Shown here in pieces: positions 8,837 to 16,483 of a DNA stretch of 64,000 bases. The stretch covers positions 23,128 through 87,127 of the forward strand of contig JAUQZE010000047.1 in the NCBI GenBank assembly GCA_030587365.1. The letters run 5' to 3'. Within the stretch, counting starts at the first letter, position 1. The number at the start of each line of letters is the position of its first letter. This stretch comes from Candidatus Freyarchaeota archaeon. Lineage in GTDB: Archaea > Asgardarchaeota > Jordiarchaeia > Jordiarchaeales > Jordiarchaeaceae. Made by a program: the position numbers and the translations under genes. The notes beneath the pieces were generated by a model. That model saw only the letters and a list, made by a program, of their open reading frames with translations. It was not told the DNA's origin and did no database searches.

Positions 8837-9385
8837 GTGCCTGGTGTGAGTTTAACTAGAGAACAGGAGCGTCTTCTTTACCTTATTAGCTTGTATTCAA
8901 AACCTGCCCAGAGTTTATCAGAGGAAGAAGTTTGGATCAAGGATCTTGCTCTTAAAGCGTTAATTTACCAAGGAATTACTGACAAGGTTTTTGATTATGA
9001 CTATGCTCCTTCAGTGTTTATGTTTGATGGGGTTAAGAGGATGGTTAACGTTTGCCAAGAGGGTGAAGACGATATTAATGATCTTCGAGAGATGAATCTT
9101 GTTAGCCGTTTGAAACTCTCCACAAGTAAGTATAACATTATTAATGCTTATAGAATAAATATTGAGGGATTAGAAGTTCTCAAAAAAGCTAAAAAAGAGA
9201 ACCTTAAGGCTGTAGACAAGCTTGTAAAATGCTCGAGCTGCGGAAATCGGGGAGAGGTTCTTATCCAAGATGAAACGGTCGAATTTCTGTGCAAAAACTG
9301 CGGGGAGAAAAAAAATATTCCACTTCTTGAAGTTGAGGATGTGCCTTACGTCTGTAAAGGCTACCTCTTGAGGAATCTACTATAG
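8837..9385 (+). CDS. Uncharacterised zinc-ribbon protein, first gene of an unknown cluster
   Basis: I do not recognise this protein. The first 125 residues are mixed helix, including LTREQERLLYLISLYSK, which suggests a winged-helix or coiled structure. The C-terminal third has a zinc ribbon, C-x2-C (CSSCGNRG) and C-x2-C (CKNCGEKK). The start is uncertain: GTG 8828 is in frame, but AGGTGG at 8826-8831 best serves GTG 8837. It is followed by two same-strand genes, 11 bases apart and then overlapping, so the three are probably one operon. Confidence 0.6.
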   Translation: MPGVSLTREQERLLYLISLYSKPAQSLSEEEVWIKDLALKALIYQGITDKVFDYDYAPSVFMFDGVKRMVNVCQEGEDDINDLREMNLVSRLKLSTSKYNIINAYRINIEGLEVLKKAKKENLKAVDKLVKCSSCGNRGEVLIQDETVEFLCKNCGEKKNIPLLEVEDVPYVCKGYLLRNLL

Positions 9386-9396
9386 GGAGGGAGAGA

Positions 9397-9798
9397 ATGG
9401 TAATCAAAGACGAACTTGCGGTATTTATCCGTCTAAATGATGTTAAACTAGTAATGTCTGAATGGATTCCTTTCGGGCATAATCACATTATTGCTTTTAA
9501 TGAACAGTTAGATAGTGTCAAAAAGGTGAAGGGCTCACTGCTTACCGATATGATTGATAAGAGTCCTGAAACCTCCACTTTTAAAACTCCTCCTGTTTTA
9601 ACTGAAGTTGATGTCATAAATTTCGATATTGACGAGTTTGTAAACTTCAAAGCGAAAATCTGCTATCCAGAGGCTGTGGAGCAGGAAGAAGAATTCGCGG
9701 TTCACGTAGACTCAAGTGGCCGAGTGATTTACGGTGTTGAAATGGTTAAAATAGGGGGGAAGAAGAATTCTTATCCCTTGATCGTTTGTCTCGTATAA
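9397..9798 (+). CDS. Uncharacterised 133-aa protein, second gene of the cluster
   Basis: Not recognised. The protein is predicted soluble, with alternating beta-strand-like segments (ELAVFIRLNDVKLVMSEW near the start, RVIYGVEMVKIGG near the end) and no cysteine cluster. A strong GGGAGGGAGAG ribosome binding site precedes the ATG. Its last 13 bases overlap the next frame. Tight linkage to the zinc-ribbon and membrane coiled-coil genes suggests one complex. Confidence 0.6.
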   Translation: MVIKDELAVFIRLNDVKLVMSEWIPFGHNHIIAFNEQLDSVKKVKGSLLTDMIDKSPETSTFKTPPVLTEVDVINFDIDEFVNFKAKICYPEAVEQEEEFAVHVDSSGRVIYGVEMVKIGGKKNSYPLIVCLV

Positions 9799-11192
9799 TT
9801 GCCGATATTGTTGATGACTCATCCAATATGATGAATACTTTGCTTAGCAATTTTCAGAGAAGGCTACTAAATTTAATATACTATGGCTTGGCAAAGGTGT
9901 GGAACAAGTTTGTTTTTATGGTTGCAGGTGATATTTCTCCGAGGAAGAGTAGAGCGGAAGAATACTTGGATGGAGAGGATCTTCAGAATGAGATTAACCA
10001 AGTAATTGAGTGCGTGTATAAGGTTAAGAATTTTAAGAATGGCGGAATGGCTTTCTTAGGCACAAACGGAGCAATAGTCATATCGGAAAAAAGTTCTGAG
10101 TATGATGAAATTTTATACGTCGCCTCATACTTGTTCGGTTTTGATTTGCTTCAGAGAAACCTTTTCTCAAGGCTACAGATGCTCTATGATACTAACCAGG
10201 ATACCCGCAGGTTAATCTTGCAGGCCAGTAAACTGGATCCCAGAGCCATTGATAAAACGCAGAGCTCCCTCTCCGAAATCTCCGCAAATGTGGTTTTAAT
10301 GAATGAGATTATCAGCTACATGCATAATTCTGTGGCAACAGTTAAAAAAGAGTGGGACGAAATAAGAGAGAAAATGAGTGAGACTCAAAGAGAGCTGGCT
10401 GAGTTTTTTGATATCGAAAATCTTTTCTCAACTGCGGAGAGCAGGATAAAAGATGTAGAGCTTATTGTCAACGGGCTTCAAGACGAAATCCGCGGACTTC
10501 AGAGACTAGCAACAGTTACCTCCGAGAGACAGATGAGAAAAATATATGAAACACTGCAGGAAAACACCCGCAGCATGGACGAGATGATACGGGCATCACA
10601 AAAGACTGGCAGCGCCGTCAACTTCCTACAATTGATAATCGCAGGAAGTGTCGCTTTTACAATAGTAGCAATTCTTTCTGGACAATCGCCCTACTCATAC
10701 CTCGACCCAATAATGATATTCCTAGGACTACCCGCTGCATCACAGTTGTTCCCATTCACTATTCCGAATATCTTAGGTTATGGTATTATTGTCTGGGTAG
10801 GAATAACTTTAGCATTCTACTTTATAGCTAAATATATAGAGTCTCGGAGTATTAAATCGGTGCGGTTAAGAATCAGACTTAACGTACCGTATAACGAAGA
10901 TAAACTCACAAATTACATATCTTCAAAGCCCCTTTTTAAGCACGATGATCACTTCGACTACGATCAACTATTATACAAAAAATCTTGGATAGACAAAAAC
11001 GAAAAGTGGAAAGGCAGCGACCCAATGATAACCCTGACCTTTGATAGTAGCAACAACATATTGTCTCAAATACAAATCGAAGTGGATAAACCCAAACTCA
11101 AAGCGAACTCGTATGTAAACTTAATTATAGAAGAACTCGTTAATGCAGAAGTATTGGACAAAGAAGCTAAAAAAAGCATTAAAATCGATTAA
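9786..11192 (+). CDS. Coiled-coil membrane protein, third gene of the cluster
   Basis: Not recognised as a known family. Residues about 150-275 are a long charged coiled-coil-like region (ESRIKDVELIVNGLQDEIRG and similar). Two hydrophobic helices follow (about 278-298 and 335-355), then a soluble C-terminal domain of about 110 residues. This layout resembles membrane-anchored sensors or effector proteins with internal coiled coils. The frame begins at TTG 9786 inside the end of the preceding gene; ATG 9828 or 9831 are alternatives. No catalytic motif is seen. Confidence 0.6.
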   Translation: MSRIIADIVDDSSNMMNTLLSNFQRRLLNLIYYGLAKVWNKFVFMVAGDISPRKSRAEEYLDGEDLQNEINQVIECVYKVKNFKNGGMAFLGTNGAIVISEKSSEYDEILYVASYLFGFDLLQRNLFSRLQMLYDTNQDTRRLILQASKLDPRAIDKTQSSLSEISANVVLMNEIISYMHNSVATVKKEWDEIREKMSETQRELAEFFDIENLFSTAESRIKDVELIVNGLQDEIRGLQRLATVTSERQMRKIYETLQENTRSMDEMIRASQKTGSAVNFLQLIIAGSVAFTIVAILSGQSPYSYLDPIMIFLGLPAASQLFPFTIPNILGYGIIVWVGITLAFYFIAKYIESRSIKSVRLRIRLNVPYNEDKLTNYISSKPLFKHDDHFDYDQLLYKKSWIDKNEKWKGSDPMITLTFDSSNNILSQIQIEVDKPKLKANSYVNLIIEELVNAEVLDKEAKKSIKID

Positions 11193-11309
11193 AATTACAA
11201 GGTGCTTTTCCGATTTCTTCGCATAGCGATTACAAATACGACCTGAAAAAAGTATTAGTGGTTTAACAAGACAATAAAACGGATTATTTCTTCCTCCAAT
11301 TCCAACAAA

Positions 11310-11396
11310 TCTTTACCACTTTCTGTCTTAGCAAACCACTTTTATACTCTATCGCTGCTACTCCCTTACAATCAGGTAAATAATAAGCCCAATTAT
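11310..11396 (+). repeat. Direct repeat, right copy (partner 8623-8707)
   Basis: This copy overlaps the 3' end of the small membrane-protein gene on the minus strand and continues beyond its stop codon. That shows the left copy derives from a duplicated tail of this gene. Confidence 0.7.
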
Positions 11397-11573
11397 CCCT
11401 GTAAGGATTACGATAAGCAACCAAATAGCGGCGTCCATACCTCGTTCATTAGCGTCTCTGTAAACCCAGACCGCTAAGACTATCCAGATTGCGATGACTG
11501 CTATAGCTGCGACGATTATTAAGATGGTTACCAAATATTCTACCCCGAAACCAAAAAATTGTAAGGGTAACAT
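11358..11573 (-). CDS. Small membrane protein, PLD-nuclease N-terminal-like
   Basis: The 71-residue protein has two membrane helices separated by a short polar loop, VYRDANERGMDAAIWL. This hairpin layout is typical of the PLDc_N (phospholipase-D nuclease N-terminal) family of tiny membrane proteins, whose role is unknown. GGAGGAGA sits about 10 bases upstream of the ATG, a strong site. A decayed copy of its 3' end lies at 8623-8707. Confidence 0.65.
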   Translation of the reverse strand: MLPLQFFGFGVEYLVTILIIVAAIAVIAIWIVLAVWVYRDANERGMDAAIWLLIVILTGIIGLIIYLIVRE

Positions 11574-11696
11574 TCCTTCTCAATCTCCTCCTTTTTATTT
11601 GTACGGTGATGTAATTAATTTGCATCTTCAAAAACTTTACCTTTTTCATCCTCTTTTTCTATTGTTGATGTTTTATTATAAATTTTCTGTTTAAAA

Positions 11697-12536
11697 TTAA
11701 TATCTTCTGGTTATGTTTTTACTGTATTTTAGTGTTTTAGCATGGACTTTTAAGACGTATAGTGGTGTGGCTAGTCCGAATATTATGTCGTTCTGGTAAT
11801 TTTTTCTCAGTTGGAGGAAACGTTTGAAGTAGGATTCCGGCAAGCCTAGATTTGTGAAAAATTTTAGGGCTTCGATTATTCCGGGGTTGCTTTTCTTCAG
11901 GTAGTAGTAGGATGCCAGTATACTCCACTTAGCGGCCTCCATTTCATACTTGTTTGCCTTTGAGCTGAAAGGGTAAAGAATGATGGTAAAGAAGCTTAGG
12001 AATAGATTCATGGCTAGGCTTTTGAATATCGTGAGCAGGGTGGGTTTTGGTATCGCCGCTTCTTTCAGGACATCTTGACCGTACACTTTCTTTATCCTGT
12101 TCAGGACACTCCCGAACACTATTGATGAGGGTGCCAATAGTTTCGACAGGAAACGGTTCGTTGAAAAGACCCGCGTGAAACTGCCTTTTAATACATCACT
12201 TTTCCTGCAAATAAAATGAGACTCAAACATGCCCGTGCTTCTCTCTATAGCCCTGAGCATTCTTCCCAGAATTGAAGATTCCATCGAGCAAAATCCGTGC
12301 TTAATCTCAAGACTCTTCAACAAACCGCTAACGTGTTTAATCTGCTTCGGAGCGACTCCATCATCCAGCACAATTAACAAATCGCAGTCACTAGTATCAC
12401 AGTATTCCTCGCCAATAACGCTTCCAAAAACATAGAGAGCCACAACATTATCCTCTCCCAAGTATGAAAAAAAGAGAGAAAAAACCTCGCCCAGATATCT
12501 CCGGACACTTGGAATAAATTCTAACTCGAATTCCAT
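11697..12536 (-). CDS. MNT-type nucleotidyltransferase-domain protein
   Basis: The N-terminal 100 residues carry the minimal nucleotidyltransferase signature, FGSVIGEEYCDTSDCDLLIV (about 38-57): the GS motif followed by D-x-D metal ligands. The remaining 180 residues are helical, with a hydrophobic segment around SLAMNLFLSFFTIILYPF, possibly a substrate-binding or membrane-contacting part. Stand-alone MNT proteins often act as antitoxins that adenylylate HEPN toxins, or in antibiotic nucleotidylation. Here no HEPN gene is immediately paired with it; the nearest is 120 bases upstream on the same strand. The specific substrate is unknown. Confidence 0.65.
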   Translation of the reverse strand: MEFELEFIPSVRRYLGEVFSLFFSYLGEDNVVALYVFGSVIGEEYCDTSDCDLLIVLDDGVAPKQIKHVSGLLKSLEIKHGFCSMESSILGRMLRAIERSTGMFESHFICRKSDVLKGSFTRVFSTNRFLSKLLAPSSIVFGSVLNRIKKVYGQDVLKEAAIPKPTLLTIFKSLAMNLFLSFFTIILYPFSSKANKYEMEAAKWSILASYYYLKKSNPGIIEALKFFTNLGLPESYFKRFLQLRKNYQNDIIFGLATPLYVLKVHAKTLKYSKNITRRY

Positions 12537-12655
12537 CAGTTAACCCAACTTGAAAAAATGTTAAATGGCACCCCTAAGGGGTTATTAATTAAAAATCCTT
12601 TTAAACATTAGCGATAACTTTAGCTAAATTATAGTTGGTGGGCTTAATTAGCAGA

Positions 12656-13111
12656 TTACTGGTTGCTCCCGCTAGCCATTTGTTTTATGTACTTTTCTAT
12701 CAAGTTTAAAGCTGTCTCTGCGTGTTGAATTGCATCCTTCGCCTCGTTCTCTTTGTACGATTTGCGGGGAGAAACTACTGTTCTCGCCCTGATTATCGGA
12801 TACCTTGTTGCTGTGTACTGTTCCATTAGCCAAGATGTTTCCCGGAAAATATTTCTAAGTTCTTCCACCCATTCTTGGGGTGCGCGGGATATTACCTCAG
12901 AGGCAAAAAGGGCTGCCACATCATGTTCAAAAATCTGCGCCAGACCCTCGTAGGCGAGCGCCGCCTTCATGATCTTCTCAACGCACTGCTGTGCTTCGAA
13001 AACCACTTTGTGGAAGAATTTTTGTTTAAGTAGCTCCTTCGCTGCTTGCAGGTCTATTTTTGCTTCTTCTATTAGCTCATACGCTAATTTGATTGTTAAG
13101 TCAGAGGTCAT
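12656..13111 (-). CDS. HEPN-domain protein (putative toxin half of HEPN/MNT)
   Basis: A four-helix HEPN protein. YELIEEAKIDLQAAKELL opens it, FEAQQCVEKIMKAAL is the central conserved helix, and the end has the TRYPIIRA...SYKEN...AIQHAETAL pattern shared by HEPN proteins of this class. I do not see a clear R-x4-6-H ribonuclease motif, so catalytic activity is uncertain. The start is best placed at the ATG that overlaps the TGA stop of the upstream MNT gene as ATGA (13108-13111), served by GGTGGTGAG. An ATG at 13123 would create a longer overlap. Translational coupling with MNT supports a toxin-antitoxin pair. Confidence 0.75.
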   Translation of the reverse strand: MTSDLTIKLAYELIEEAKIDLQAAKELLKQKFFHKVVFEAQQCVEKIMKAALAYEGLAQIFEHDVAALFASEVISRAPQEWVEELRNIFRETSWLMEQYTATRYPIIRARTVVSPRKSYKENEAKDAIQHAETALNLIEKYIKQMASGSNQ

Positions 13112-13530
13112 CTCACCACCCATATGCCGCTTCTCGGATAGTACTTAATTTTCCCCGTTTCTACGTCTTTAAATATTTCTTTAATTTGATTCTCAAAAAA
13201 TCCTGAAGGGTCGAAGAGAATCTGGTAGCCTGAGGCTACTCCAAGAACGAGCGGGAACCGCTCCTCAATCATGAATGTGAAGTCGTCGGGGGTGAAAACC
13301 AAGCATCGGACGGAACGTTTTAGAAGCCACGTTAAATCAGTATCAACCCTAACCACTCTCTTATCCAAGGAAGAATAGTCCTCCCGAATAACTGCTAGGA
13401 TGTCTACGTCACTAGTGGGTCTTGCTCTCCCCTGTGCAAAAGAGCCGAAGAGCACAAGAGAAACCAAACTTCCCTTAAACTCTTCTCTGAAAGAATTTGT
13501 TATACTAAGCTTTTCCGACTCCGAAAGCAT
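13108..13530 (-). CDS. MNT-domain nucleotidyltransferase (putative antitoxin)
   Basis: The motif LVLFGSFAQGRARPTSDVDILAV (about residues 20-42) has the GSxAxGxxxxxSDxD core of minimal nucleotidyltransferases. In HEPN/MNT modules this enzyme usually neutralises the HEPN partner by adding AMP to it. The gene lies first and overlaps the HEPN start by four bases, the usual order for such modules. Length (140 residues) is typical. Confidence 0.8.
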   Translation of the reverse strand: MLSESEKLSITNSFREEFKGSLVSLVLFGSFAQGRARPTSDVDILAVIREDYSSLDKRVVRVDTDLTWLLKRSVRCLVFTPDDFTFMIEERFPLVLGVASGYQILFDPSGFFENQIKEIFKDVETGKIKYYPRSGIWVVR

Positions 13531-13671
13531 TTAAGACTCCCTTCCACCTTACTAAGTTTCTCTCCCTCATAAGGGTTTCTTTGAGAGGGAGAATTGTACT
13601 GCTTTATGAAAGTACTAACTATGGTTTTCTCAGTTTTAAGCAACGTGTTAAAAGTTGTCTTACCATTTTTA

Positions 13672-13703
13672 TCAAAAAAGATATGGAGGGATTTACTTCC
13701 CTC
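13672..13703 (-). terminator. Hairpin plus T-run after the acx operon
   Basis: On the minus strand GAGGGAAGTAAATCCCTC (13703-13686) can form a six-pair stem with a short loop, followed within a few bases by TCTTTTTTG. It sits about 60 bases past the stop of the gamma-subunit gene and is a plausible transcription stop for the operon. Confidence 0.4.
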
Positions 13704-13763
13704 TCTTCTTTACTACTTCTAGAGTGCTAGTATCACTATCCACTTTCGCGTAGTTGCCGCAGC

Positions 13764-14261
13764 TTACTTTTTGTCTGGTGCTGGTCTTCCCAGCCATTTC
13801 TCGTAAAGTGCGTCAATGTCTGGTAGAAAGTTGAATACTGTGGGGTATCCGGGAGGTGCACACTCAACATCCAGCAGTGCGAGGCAGCCGGGGCAGTAGT
13901 ATTCTCGGAGTTCCTCCCACTCCGGGTTACTTCCCATGTACTTCGGGTAGAGTTCCTCTATGGCTTCGGTTGTGTCTCTGACTCTCACCCGGCATTTCGT
14001 TTTCCAGTTTTCTTTATAGTCTCCGAACTCGTATCCACAGTCGCATTTAACGATTCTCTGACCCTTCTTTGATACCACGTAGAGATGTTCGTGTAGCGGA
14101 AGTAGGATTTTTTCCTTCCATGGAACGCGCTGCTGCACAATTTCCATAATTCTATCGAATCTGTCTGGGTCTTTTCTGTCGCTTATTATGGGTTTAAGTT
14201 CCTCCCAGATTAATTCCCCGTCAATCAGCCTCTCCAAAGTCTTCTTATCGTATCTCTTCAC
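13764..14261 (-). CDS. acxC: Acetone carboxylase gamma subunit
   Basis: This is the small subunit of acetone carboxylase, which with the alpha and beta subunits converts acetone and bicarbonate to acetoacetate at the cost of ATP. The pattern fits the family closely from memory: KCDCGYEFGDYKENWK, then EWEELREYYCPGCLALLDVE, then PPGYPTVFNFLPDIDALYEKWLGR near the C-terminus. The cysteine pairs (CDC and CPGC) suggest a zinc site. At 165 residues it is normal length. It starts at GTG 14261, two bases after the alpha-subunit stop, with GGAGGTGA as binding site. Its presence argues for acetone carboxylase rather than hydantoinase for the two large genes. Confidence 0.85.
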   Translation of the reverse strand: MKRYDKKTLERLIDGELIWEELKPIISDRKDPDRFDRIMEIVQQRVPWKEKILLPLHEHLYVVSKKGQRIVKCDCGYEFGDYKENWKTKCRVRVRDTTEAIEELYPKYMGSNPEWEELREYYCPGCLALLDVECAPPGYPTVFNFLPDIDALYEKWLGRPAPDKK

Positions 14262-14263
14262 CC

Positions 14264-16480
14264 TTATTTCACCTCCACCATGAAATTCTCAGGCAGTTTC
14301 CAGAACTCCCGGAACTCCTTCGCCCACTTTTTGGATAGTCTCAGGCTCTCCGAGTACATGTGTCCCGCAGCTTCGCCTATCTTGCCTTCGGTGATTTTCT
14401 TCCGCTCTTGTTCCCAGTACTCCTTGAAAGGCAGAGACTTCTCCTTTCTCTCCTCTCTAATTTCTTCTCTACGCTTTTCCGTTGCCTTCTGGTCTACTAT
14501 CCATTCTCCCTTATCTTCGTCGTATTCCGCCACCACACCATAAACTTTGTAGACTATGTCTTTGGTGTATATTCCGTCGTCTAGATCTTGCTTAACTCGC
14601 TCCACCTTTCTCTCCAGCGGATCGCCGTATCCTGGTCCCCCGCTCAATGGAAAGTGAAATAGGTCGTAGTTATCCAGAGTTATAGGATACATGGTAGAGT
14701 AGAACTTTCTGGTTATATCTCCTTTCAATAATTTTTCGAATTCACCATTGGCGGGATCCGGGTCTCCTAGCGGATAGTCTTTCTGGTTTTCGATTATTTC
14801 TTTCATATTTGTTTTTTTGGCGTAAAGGCGGTACGCGGTTGCCTGTGGATAACCGCCGTGCATTCCACCGCTTCCGTGGAAAACCATTCCCTCCCTAGCT
14901 CCGAAGAAGTCCACATCCCTCGAATTAGCGACCATAGCTACACCCTCGTAGTTTGAGCCTCCTCGATACTTGCCATACCCCGCGTTGTTGGGTTTGACTC
15001 TTCTCGCTAGGTAGGGTACACCTCCTTGGTATATTTCCCAGGTTTCTACATCACCAAGATCCGCTTCAGGATTCCACATTGCGTATCCCCAGTCCAATCC
15101 ATCTTTTACCGCGCTTGCTCCCAAACCCTGACCGCTGATCTCAAAAGTTGACAACGCCCATCTCTGCCCCATGAGCGGCCCAGCGGAATAGACTCCTCCA
15201 CCCTGAATCGCGTCTCCGGTAAAGCCGTATCCTGGAACGACTTCCTCTCTGTATCCCCGGGAGAATAATCCATAAGACAGACACTTCATCATTCCGGTGT
15301 ATGCTGGAATCAGGTTGCCCCACGGGCTCTGATAGGAGAGATAAGGATCTCCAGGATTACTCCATGTTCCCCGGGGGTAATCAGTCTCTAAGGCGTAGTA
15401 CGCCCCGTCGTTTACCTTGTCTCCGTAAATTATAATCTGCGTCAGGAGAACCCACAGGCCTCCCTCCATCGCTCCCTTATCACAGTTCATGGGGTTCGCT
15501 CCGGGTCCACTCGCCCCGTCAAAGCTCAGAGATATACTGCCATCCTCTTTAACTATGATTTCAAGGGGTTCGTTAGAGATTTTATCAACTCTCGCCCTAG
15601 GCTGCCAAGCAGTCTCCTTTGATGGTATATCAAAGAAGGAAGCAGCTCGGTACCTTCCGGGTATCAGGCGTTCTTTTATCCGTTCCTTGAAGATTCTTCT
15701 CGTTTCCTCTATGGCCTCTTTCATGAAGCGTTTGTAATAGTCGATTCCTTCCCGCTCTATGAAGGCGTGGATTGCATCTCGAATCATGAGGTCTCCCGCT
15801 AGGCGGCACTTTTCATCCAGCTCCCAGTACATGGGTGTTCTAACGGATCTCCGAGCGTTGATCATGTGATCCTTCCATATCTTGTCGTTGGAGCCAATCT
15901 TCCTACAGGTGTAGTAGACTCCGTCATCGAAGCGTTGAATTGCAGAGGTCAGGTCGTGTCCTGGAACTATTCCTCCAGTGTCAATCTGGTGAGTGACTCC
16001 GCCCACCCAGCCTACCAGTTCGTCCTCCCAGAATATGGGGATGATGGTCTGAACGTCAGTGGTGTGCACGTTTCCACACTGCGGATCGTTGTTAAGAAAG
16101 ATATCCCCTGGGTTGATTCCCGGATCTTCTTCATAGTTCTCTCTTATCATGAACTTCACGGCTTCACTCATGGTATGGACGTGAACCAGAATACCAGTTG
16201 AAACTACTATGGAGTCTCCCTCCGGAGTGTACAAAGCGAAGCAAAGCTCACCGATTTCCCTGACAATAGGTGAGGCGGCTATGTGAAGTGCGGTTTCCCT
16301 AGCGGAAACCAACGCCCCTCTTAGGCTAGCGTAGGCACGTTCATACCTGAAGGGGTCTTCTTCCTTCAGCGAGAGCTTATCAATTCCGCAGTAGTATCCG
16401 GTTTCTTTAAAAATTTTCTCGTTTTGCTCAAGCATTTCTTTCAGATTTTTTCCTTCCCATCCTACACATTTTCTAGACAT
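14264..16480 (-). CDS. acxB: Acetone carboxylase alpha subunit (hydantoinase B/HyuB family)
   Basis: A 738-residue member of the HyuB/acetone carboxylase alpha family. Recognisable blocks are the ALRGALVSARETALHIAASP start region, the GILVHVHTMSEAVKFM segment, and the NNDPQCGNVHTTDVQ segment with metal-binding D and H residues. Further on are GGVTHQIDTGG, SFDGASGPGANPMNCDKGAM and the C-terminal LSGGPGYGDPLERKVERV. The alpha subunit carries the Mn site where acetone enol phosphate meets carboxyphosphate. Length is slightly below the roughly 775 of Xanthobacter AcxB. Three bases separate it from the beta gene, whose last codons supply its GGAGG site. Acetophenone carboxylase or another ketone carboxylase is an alternative. 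Confidence 0.82.
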   Translation of the reverse strand: MSRKCVGWEGKNLKEMLEQNEKIFKETGYYCGIDKLSLKEEDPFRYERAYASLRGALVSARETALHIAASPIVREIGELCFALYTPEGDSIVVSTGILVHVHTMSEAVKFMIRENYEEDPGINPGDIFLNNDPQCGNVHTTDVQTIIPIFWEDELVGWVGGVTHQIDTGGIVPGHDLTSAIQRFDDGVYYTCRKIGSNDKIWKDHMINARRSVRTPMYWELDEKCRLAGDLMIRDAIHAFIEREGIDYYKRFMKEAIEETRRIFKERIKERLIPGRYRAASFFDIPSKETAWQPRARVDKISNEPLEIIVKEDGSISLSFDGASGPGANPMNCDKGAMEGGLWVLLTQIIIYGDKVNDGAYYALETDYPRGTWSNPGDPYLSYQSPWGNLIPAYTGMMKCLSYGLFSRGYREEVVPGYGFTGDAIQGGGVYSAGPLMGQRWALSTFEISGQGLGASAVKDGLDWGYAMWNPEADLGDVETWEIYQGGVPYLARRVKPNNAGYGKYRGGSNYEGVAMVANSRDVDFFGAREGMVFHGSGGMHGGYPQATAYRLYAKKTNMKEIIENQKDYPLGDPDPANGEFEKLLKGDITRKFYSTMYPITLDNYDLFHFPLSGGPGYGDPLERKVERVKQDLDDGIYTKDIVYKVYGVVAEYDEDKGEWIVDQKATEKRREEIREERKEKSLPFKEYWEQERKKITEGKIGEAAGHMYSESLRLSKKWAKEFREFWKLPENFMVEVK

Positions 16481-16483
16481 TTT

